From the NCBI GenBank assembly GCA_920105625.2, contig OV050030.1, positions 188,599,887 to 188,663,886 of the forward strand: a stretch of 64,000 nucleotides of DNA, written 5' to 3'. The position numbers and the translations under genes were made by a program. Shown piece after piece: positions 57,301-64,000 of the stretch. Numbering within the stretch: the first letter of the stretch is position 1; every line of letters starts with the position of its first letter. This stretch comes from Clusia tigrina. Its lineage: Eukaryota > Arthropoda > Insecta > Diptera > Clusiidae. The notes beneath the pieces are model-generated. The model did not search any database. It was not told where the DNA came from and saw only the letters and a list, made by a program, of their open reading frames with translations.

Positions 57301-57355
57301 GGAAAACGTTAATAGGGATGTTTCAAGAAGTAGGACTGAAAATGGACAGACCTAA
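54308..57355 (+). pseudogene. R1-B ORF2 (endonuclease-RT), one frameshift
   Basis: The homologous ORF2 start (TIRIVQLNLNRCAAAQDLL) overlaps the ORF1 stop but has ATA where R1-A has ATG, so the initiation codon seems lost. The endonuclease has AGDFNAWSTAWGT and IYTHSDHRAIEID; RT KAPGLDGLPN. Near 55715 a one-base shift moves the rest into frame 55745-57355, with MLDTLGKILERII, LDVKNAFNSASW, GGVPQGSVLGPSLWN and GYADDIAVVAV. The C-terminal Cys-rich domain is intact here (FCPSCPGEQENAQHILFHCPRF), unlike R1-A. A Ser/Arg-rich tail follows. Confidence 0.9.
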
Positions 57356-57530
57356 GACTGACGATTGAGCGGCAACGCTCGTAACGGCCTCTCGACGTAT
57401 TACCTAACGGTGAGGTCCCGAGAGGATAATCCGTCCGGACATCCGGGTGTTTTTAGTGGGTTAAGGCCCCATACTACAAGGGGTTTTGACTGCTTTATAC
57501 CTCGTAAAAAAAAAAAAAAAAAAAAAAACA
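57356..57530 (+). other. R1-B 3' UTR with conserved hairpin and poly(A)
   Basis: TTTTTAGTGGGTTAAGGCCC (57449-57468) followed by CATACTAC resembles the R1-A 3' UTR TTTTAGTGGGCAAGAGCCCC ACACTAC; both can pair GTGGG/GGGC with CCCCA(C). A22 follows. The 3' UTR of such elements is where their own RT is expected to start. Confidence 0.7.
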
Positions 57531-58462
57531 GCCTACCATCACCGAGCATTTGTATTTTAATAGAAAACTGAAACACAGTATGAACGTCATGGTTGTAAGT
57601 ATTTTTTTTTACCATTCACAGACTTTTTTTTAAATAAAAGTACATATATTTAAAGATAGCTGTTGATGCTAGATTTGGGGGAAAGTGCCATGACTCGCAT
57701 ATGTGGAACATCTCTAACGAAAGGCAAAAACTCAAGCATCGTTTCGAAAGTGGTGTCAGGGGAACACGAATTCTCGGTGAGTATATTTTGCACAAGTCAT
57801 ATTCAAACTTCCTAATAGTTTCCCTTCGATTGTTCCTTTCAAGGTGATTCTGGGTATCCATTGGAACCGTGGTTAATAACACCATATCGGAATGCCACCG
57901 AAAGCTCACCAGAATCTATTTTTAATGAGAAAGTCAGTAAGGCCCGATCAATAATAGAGCGGACGTTTGGTGCGTTGAAAGCGCGGTTTCGATGCCTTTT
58001 GGCTGCGAGGGAGCTGCACTATGCTCCAGACAAAGTTGTGCGCATAATGAACGTGTGCTGTGCTCTGCACAACATTTGTAAGGCGTTCAACGTTGAGGAA
58101 CCCTCCCTGTTACCAAGCAAAAATGACGATTTATCGCAACCGATTTTATTGGCTGCTTGCCAAAATAGTGAGGGAAATGAAAGACAGACTGCTAGAACCA
58201 TTATAGATGAAATAAGAATCGCGATGATATAGTTTTTAATCTTATATATTTAAAAAAAGGAACTTCATTGCCATAGTATTATATGTAGTATTTAATTGAT
58301 TAAAAATAAAGCTTAAATAAAGAAAATCACATGGTTTGTATTTAATAAAATAATAATAAGGCACTTCGTTACTTAAAACTATCAAAAAATTCACATGGTT
58401 TGTACTTAATAAAATAAAAATAAGGCACTCCGTTGCATAAAAATTAATAAATTAAAAGCTTC

Positions 58463-59394
58463 CTAACATTCTTTGTGAGAAATTTCTGCACAGCGCTCAG
58501 CTAAGTCCTTTCGACTCGAGTTCAAATCGAGAATTTTTTGTTTTACTTCTAGCTTTTGTATTTTTAACTGCAGTTTTTGCATATTTGTTTCCTTTTCATG
58601 TTCAAATTTTCGTTTGCTTAGTCTTAGTTTGCTTTCCTCTATTTCTTGAGTTTTTCTTAAAGTTTTCGATATGTCCTTTAGTTTATCACATATTTCTGTG
58701 AGCTTCGCCATTTAGCCTTCTTGATAGGCTATTTGATTGTCTACTTGCTTTTTAAGAAGCTGTTCTATTCCAGTAATAAGAGATACGGATCGTGTACGGT
58801 GCGGCGTGCTTCTAAGGTTTTCGCAGTTATTAGCATTGCTTTCAGAAGTTGCATCCACCGGCAAATCTTGCAACACTTCGTCACACTCAGCTGCACCAAA
58901 ACTTCGTGTCCCGCTACTGCCTTGTATGGCCTCCTCCATTGACAACAACTGCACCACTTGTTCTTCTAATGGAGTCAAGTGGCTATATTTGGATGGGCCA
59001 CCACCGGTATCGGCAATACTTCTTTTATTTTTCCGCAATTTTGCCTTTAGATGATTTTTATAATCTGCCCATACCTTAAATTATTCAATTGTAAGTTTAT
59101 TATTTTAAAAATCCAATGCTCATTACTTACTTTTTTCCATCCAACAACATCACGCAAAGGTGGCCCGGATGCATTTAAATCCTCTACCAACCTTTTCCAT
59201 AAGTTATTGGCTGCATTCTTTGCATTTACTGTATTGAGCAGCCCCTTTGCCAAATCCGGATGCTCAACCATAAATTCGACAAGAATTTCAAATCGCGCTG
59301 GTTTTGTGTCCGCATTTTTGCTTTTGTTGTCCCTGGAAAAACATTATTATCATTATTAACTATAAAATTTTGAACTTTCATTTTAAACTTACAT
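58463..59394 (-). pseudogene. Harbinger Myb/SANT-like partner protein
   Basis: Minus-strand exons: AT at 59393-59394 (end of a leader exon), 59131-59332, and 58712-59074, joined by GT-AG introns 59333-59392 and 59075-59130. The first splice creates the start codon (AT|G GAC AAC). The N-terminal trihelix/Myb-like domain (FEILVEFMVEHPDL ... GPPLRDVVGWKKVWADYKNHLK) is the DNA-binding part that works with the HARBI1-like nuclease. The middle is acidic. After 187 codons a TAA (58712-58714) stops the frame; the next codon is ATG, and the same frame then runs 82 more residues as a charged coiled coil (KLRLSKRKFEHEKETNMQK) to 58463. The C-terminal helix is typical of the family, so the TAA looks like a nonsense change. 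Confidence 0.82.
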
Positions 59395-59615
59395 TTTGAA
59401 ACACTTGCGCGAGCTGAGCACTTGTCGAATGAAATTTGCTACTTACGCATCATTTTGACATTTGCTTTTGAGTTACAGAGTGCCGAAAATGCGACAGAGG
59501 GAAAAGACGAAAGCGAAAGGGGAAAAAAAGAAATACGAATATCGCATTACAGAGTATCGATTTAGCGATTTCGCAAATTTTGCGATGTGAAACGCGATAC
59601 AGAGTGACCCCCCAG

Positions 59616-60585
59616 GACGCTTGGTTAAAAAAATTTAAAAAAACTGAATGTTTTGATAATGATTTCTTGTTATAATCCGCCATTTTGCAAACATTACCAA
59701 CTTCAGTATACTTCGAATGACATCAGACAATTATTCATAAGACGCTTGGTAAAAAAAAAAACTGAAAGTTTTGCTAATGATTTCTTGTTATAATCCGCCA
59801 TTTTAAAAACATTACCAACTTCACTATACGTTGAATGCCATTATAAGTTTCTACATAAGAATAACTGACGCGTGCTTAAAAAAATATAAAAAAGCAGAAA
59901 AACCTAGGAACCTAGTAATGATTTTTGGTTGATTGTGGGCGTGGCAGTAGTACTTATCTCCCTATATTTGGAATGCCTGCTAGGACAGATCCAATGTGTA
60001 CAGCCACCAACTTTTATTCATATTTCATCACTATAAGCATAGATAGGGTTTTTGCTTTTAAGTGGGGCCCCCAAAGTTCATTATATGGGAGGGAGGCGTA
60101 TCCTTCATCTGAATGACCCGCATTCATGCATATGGCTATGTAGGGTCCATATAGGTACTAATATATAATTTCGTCCAAAAATATTGTATAGGTCGTAAGT
60201 TATAATAATATGTCAATAATGGGCGTCGCTCGAAAAATAACACGTCCATTTTTTGTGTGGTGTTTAATGTCCGTACCCGCAATATTCCTGTAAAATTTCG
60301 TTGATAAATCTTTAATGAGAACATAGTGAGGATTTTAGAAATCTGGTTCTGTATCTTTGTCCAGACTATACTTTTGCAAAATTTCATTAAGATAGCTCTA
60401 ACTGTGTTGAAAAAAAGTGGCCACAGACGGACAGACGGACGGACAAAATAAAAATAGCTTAGAAAGTGATTCTGATCATATCTGTATATATAAGTCCATA
60501 CCTACCACGCCTCCTTCTTGAAATTGTAACCCCTCTCAAAATCACACATTACCTTTTTAAAGGAAAAGGGTATAACTATTTACCT
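59616..60585. other. Intergenic repeats
   Basis: No gene. About 59618-59719 and 59740-59836 are two copies of one roughly 100-bp sequence (GACGCTTGGT, GATTTCTTGTTATAATCCGC, AACATTACCAACTTCA). From about 60340 to 60560 lies a degenerate dispersed repeat with CAGACGGACAGACGGACGGA (60424-60443), a motif common in fly intergenic repeats. AAAGG/CCTTT inverted repeats lie at 60550-60605. Confidence 0.6.
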
Positions 60586-60599
60586 TTTTTAAAGGTAAA

Positions 60600-63170
60600 G
60601 GTTATCAAAATACCAGTGGAAATGCATTTGGAATGCATTCAAAGCCCTTAGGTCAACTTGGCTGAATGATAAAATACAGATATCCTTGACGGTTTTCTCG
60701 TTTATCCTCAGCCAATTCCAGGCTTCGTGAATAGCGGTTATTTCCGCTTGAAAAACACTGCAGTGATCCATTAGTTTGATGGATTCACTAATTGAGGGCA
60801 TTTCGCAATAAACTCCTGATCCTACACCGGTATTCATTTTTGATCCGTTTGTGTATATCTTCATGGGAGTATCTGGTAATGGATATCCCTCGGGCCATTC
60901 CTCTCTGGAAGGAATCCTAACCCAAAAATTCTTTTCGAAACAGAGGGAAGAAGGAAGGTAATCAGTATCACTGGGTATGTCCGTGTAGGATGCTAATATG
61001 GTCGCATGTCCATACGGAACAGCTTTCCATTGTGAGCTCGCCTTGAGCCGAATAGCGGAGCATGCCGCTAAATATTTGGAGAAGAGATCTAAGGGTGGCA
61101 GATATAATATGATATCCAATGCCAAGGTTGGCGTGGTTTTCACGGTGTGACTCATTGCTAATTCTGCTGATCTCTGTGCCTTACCGAGTGTTTCATGGTA
61201 GGTCATTTTCTGCATTGCAGTCTACCAGACAACAATTCCATATAGGAGAATGGGTCTGGCAAATGCAGTATAAAGCCAGTGAGCTACCCTGGAAATAATT
61301 CCTCAGGTTTTACCTATAGCTCTTTTGCAAGCATTTAAAGCCACCGCAGCCTTCCTAGCTCTTTCTATGGTCTTTGACTTCCACGTAAGCTTCCTATCGA
61401 TTATAAGACCCAAGTTTTTCGTTTCTCCTGAAATCCCTAGAGCTTTTCCCTTAAGAGTAATTGGGTCTAATTGAGGGATTTTATATTTCCCAGTAAACAG
61501 AATGACCTTAGTCTTATCCGGATTTACTCCAAGACTACAGTCCTCCGCCCACTTTGAAAGAATATCTAGAGCATTTTGCAACAAATCTCTCAGTGTAGAT
61601 GTGAATTTTCCAGAGACAGCAATGACAACATCATCGGCATAGGCCACCACCTTACATCCCACCGCCTCTAATCTTAACAGGAGTTAGTTAACAACTGTGT
61701 TCCATAGAAACGGTGAAAATCTGAGGTGTACCCCTGCCCACCAACTTACGTAGGACCGATTCTCCAAGATTCGCCTCAATGATTTTGCTATTCAGCATTT
61801 TACCAATGATGCCTCTCAGGCCCGTTTCCACCCCCAGATCAAAAAGTGATGCAGTGATGGCCTCCCCATTGACATTATTAAATGCCCCCTCAATATCAAG
61901 AAAGGCAGCCAGGGTAAATTCCTGCTTGTGCAAATAACCCTTCTGCAATGGAAATAAGGTTATGTAGAGCCGTCTCCACAGATTTCCTCTTTGTATAGGC
62001 ATGTTGAGCCGATGAGATTAGATTCTTGTCTAAAGCTAAGCTTAAGTGGATTTCTATCATTTTCTCTAACGTCTTCAAAAGAAAAGATGAGAGAGATATC
62101 GGTCTTTCCCGACTTACGGAATGAAGACCACTCTGGCCTGTTTCCACTGAAGCGGTATATCCCCAAGCTTAAAGCATCCGTCAAAGACAGCCAGCCTTTC
62201 AGGTATCCAGCGATTTTCTGTAATTCCACTGGATAAATACCATAAATAAAAGGCTTAAAACTTTCAATAGCCCATAAGAGTCCAACTGTCTACCCGAAGC
62301 TTGCTTAGCTCTTCCGTCCACCACCGAGGTTTCGGCTTTTCCCTCAACTTCCTTCGTAGACAGGCTTCTGCCAAGGCCGCGTTCAGACTGCCAGTAAAAG
62401 AGCCAACCATTTCCTCTATCCCTTCTATGCTTCTTGGTTCGCTAGATGGACAGATATTTAAGGTATTCCCAACTAGATCTACATATTTATCCCAGTGTGT
62501 GTTCCTGATATTTCTTCCAGGCTTAGGTTTAGGTAGAGTTTTGTTAATCTCAAATGAGATGTATCTATGGTCAGAGAAGGAGTGTTCTTCTAACACCACC
62601 CACTCCCTTATTCTTCCTACAACAGAGTCGGAGGCAAAGGTGGCGTCTATTACCTCCTGCCTATTGCTTATGACAAAAGTAGGTTTAACACCCCTATTAC
62701 AGATTTGCAGGTTAGTTCCAAGCAAATAATCAAAAAGGCACTCACCCCTCATATTAGTGTCCGTACTGCCCCACACGATGTGATGAGCATTTATGTCCGA
62801 AACAATTATCAGTTTTGCACCTAGCCTTTGCGAGTGCGTCACTAGATCCTTAAAAATTGATCTTGGTAGCTCTTGGTGATCGTGGGCATGACGATAGCCA
62901 TAACCGCTGGTCACCCGACTCCAGGCTGATAGTTGTTTGGTCGGCATCGCTGTAATTACAGAGCATAAAAGCATTTATCCCTCTACGTATTAGTACACAC
63001 GTTCTCGGTTTATCTGTATATCGTGTATACATCAGTTTCTAGTCCGCACAGAAGACCATCGTTATTGAATCAGGACAATATGGTATCTGTCCTTTGACAG
63101 ATGTAGTATAAGATTGGCGGACGCAACTCTTGAGTGGTGTAGATTAATTTGAAGTACCCGTGACATCATT
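60600..63170 (-). pseudogene. LOA/I-type non-LTR ORF2, degenerate
   Basis: Minus-strand pieces in order: the endonuclease start LQINLHHSRVASANL at about 63165 and CVLIRRGINAFML in another frame (62850-63032); endonuclease body with SDINAHHIVWGSTDTN and SFSDHRYISFEI (62264-62974); RT pieces FLDIEGAFNNVN (61688-62002) and VVAYADDVVIAVSGKF (61303-61662); then PTLALDIILYLPPLDLF and an RNase H with IYTNGSKMNTGVGSGVY (60589-61215). An RNase H after RT points to the LOA/I side of the Jockey superfamily. Several frame changes and stops; inactive. The 3' end near 60600 has no clear poly(A). Confidence 0.82.
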
Positions 63171-63174
63171 GTTA

Positions 63175-64000
63175 CTGGTCTCCACCTCCACCACCGTCTT
63201 ATCATCATCTTCTTCGTCCGATGCCAGTAGCTCCTCCTCGTCAGTCAGAGTGGCTTGCGCCATGCTATCCAATAAGGAACAGACACTGCCATCGGATGAC
63301 GTCCTGCTTAGCCAAAACCAGAGCCAGGTTCCACCACTGACGTTGCAACTCCGCCAGCAGAAGTGGTGTTGGCCTCTTCTTCCAGCTGAGATGAGGTATC
63401 AGGGTCTACCACAACTCCAACATGGTCCATTATATTGGAGACGTTCACGTCCTTTTTGTAGACCCTCAGTGTAAAGGACGAGAATCCAAAGATCACGACA
63501 CCATCGGATCGCGAAAGAAACGAGTCCGTGTTCACCACAAAGGTAGCACTGCGGTACTCGCCTTTTGGCTCCTCCAATTTCGTGACCTTCCACGATGATG
63601 TCGGGAGTTCCGGATTACATACCCGTAACATCTCCAGAACCATTTTAGGTTCAAGGCCCTCGCTCTTGGCAGGTTCGGGATATCCTCCCTGGAGATTACC
63701 TCGAGCTTACATCCTGGCAGAACTACACCGATTCTGGAGGTGGCTATTCGGTACAGATCAGTTGATCTCGGATCGGCACTTGCGATTAGCTTCACGTGGT
63801 TTTGATGCCATCCACTATCGCGACAAAAAAAAAGCTGGGCCAGGATTTTCCTTCAAAATCTGGAAGAAAGTGGTCGAGAGCCTGGCTTCTATTTTCTTCC
63901 AGTTCTCAACAGAAATGGTGCCATCAATGTTGCTTCGTTCCAAAACGGCCCATAATTGTTGACCTCGTACAGCTTCGCTGAAGGTCTTTGGTGCGGGAGT
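63175..64000 (-). pseudogene. LOA/I-type ORF1, degenerate, cut by window edge
   Basis: From the window end leftward: FSEAVRGQQLWAVLE and ENWKKIEARL in one frame; then DLYRIATSRIGVVLPGCKLE (63532-63795); then WKVTKLEEPKGEYRSATFVV and GVVIFGFSSFTLRV (63308-63643). The last part resembles the DUF4780-type domain found in ORF1 of several insect retroelements. An acidic Ser/Glu-rich tail follows and a stop just before ORF2. At least two frame changes, one at a poly-A run near 63828, break it. Confidence 0.65.

Larger units (their letters stand above)
51962..57530 (+). mobile_element. Full-length R1-type retrotransposon R1-B in HARBI1-like exon
   Basis: The 14-bp direct repeat GCCTACCATCACCG at 51948-51961 and 57531-57544 is the target duplication. 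The element begins TCCGGACATG and ends with 22 A residues (57507-57528) and CA. It shares ORF layout, 5' UTR segments and a 3' UTR hairpin with R1-A but is strongly diverged in sequence. Three frame changes were seen (ORF1 twice, ORF2 once). Confidence 0.93.
51503..58232 (+). pseudogene. HARBI1-like Harbinger transposase, split by R1-B
   Basis: Proposed exons: 51503-51522, 51573-51961, 57545-57594, 57641-57776 and 57844-58232, with GT-AG introns of 50, 46 and 67 bp and the R1-B insertion between the second and third pieces. The exon lengths total 984 bp, exactly 327 codons plus TAG, and every junction keeps frame. The DDE_Tnp_4 triad is visible: Asp in GAVDGTHIQM, Asp in LGDSGYPLEPW, Glu in IERTFGALKARFRCL. 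Helix-rich N-terminus (ENFRLSKEAFIYVL). The protein would be the DNA cleavage enzyme of Harbinger transposition. Apart from the insertion I see no defect, so the disruption is recent or the gene was intact until R1-B arrived. Confidence 0.9.
51427..59615. mobile_element. PIF/Harbinger DNA transposon with two convergent genes
   Basis: A HARBI1-like nuclease gene (plus) and a Myb/SANT-like gene (minus) converge, the standard pair of Harbinger elements. Inverted-repeat-like sequence at the right edge (about 59535-59615: TCGCATTACAGAG, GATTTCGC, GCGATACAGAGTGACC) suggests a terminus there. I found no matching left terminus: only 76 bp of flank separate the nuclease start from the Gypsy LTR, and the DNA beyond the Gypsy (44.3-45.0 kb) shows no matching end. 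The element is split by R1-B. Confidence 0.75.

Noticed and set aside
57365..57571. 68-codon frame with a Lys run
   Set aside because: It is R1-B 3' UTR read through the poly(A) tail.

Overview
The window reads as repeat-dense, non-housekeeping DNA of a higher (brachyceran) fly. I base this on the transposon families present (BEL/Pao with an env-like frame, Gypsy, RTE, R1-type, Jockey/LOA-type, mariner, pogo, Harbinger), on 46-67 bp GT-AG introns, and on TATACA/(TA)n microsatellites. The species cannot be named. I see no rRNA, tRNA, CRISPR or bacterial-type gene, and no certain host gene.

The dominant structure is a giant inverted repeat with no spacer. Its axis is at 23119. Bases 1-23118 reappear as the reverse complement in 23120-46197, with scattered substitutions and a few small indels. 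The left arm is cut by the window edge, so arm length is a minimum of about 23.1 kb. From the outside in, the left arm holds: the 3' end and LTR of a Gypsy element (1-1149); a degenerate BEL/Pao element (about 2.0-10.2 kb) split by an RTE insertion (3684-6159); a Jockey-like fragment (10.5-11.1 kb); an unrecognised AT-rich coding-like stretch (11.2-12.5 kb); a second Jockey-like remnant; a mariner remnant; a pogo/Tigger-like element with both terminal repeats (13961-15636); an R1-type retrotransposon (about 15.8-21.2 kb, R1-A); a (TA)n tract; and, next to the axis, a unique segment with a 12-unit tandem array in which most units carry a TATATAAG box. The right arm repeats this in mirror order. 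R1-A has both ORFs open over most of their length in the right arm but stop-interrupted in the left.

Beyond 46.2 kb only one copy is in view. First comes the rest of a nearly complete Gypsy element (45049-51426, minus strand, two LTRs, ATAC target duplication, long open pol, frameshifted gag). It sits 76 bp upstream of a PIF/Harbinger transposon whose two genes converge: a HARBI1-like nuclease (51503-58232, plus) and a Myb/SANT-like partner (58463-59394, minus). The nuclease gene is split by a full-length R1-type element (R1-B, 51962-57530) flanked by a 14-bp target duplication; leaving it out, the exons add up in frame to 327 codons plus stop. The window ends in intergenic repeats and a decayed LOA/I-type retrotransposon on the minus strand (60.6-64.0 kb).

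The genes do not form a host pathway. They are layers of nested insertions whose order can partly be read: RTE into BEL; R1-B into Harbinger; Gypsy into the Harbinger 5' flank; and then, on either a biological or an assembly level, inverted duplication of the block containing BEL to R1-A and at least the Gypsy 3' end. Whether the palindrome is real or an assembly mis-join is the main open question.
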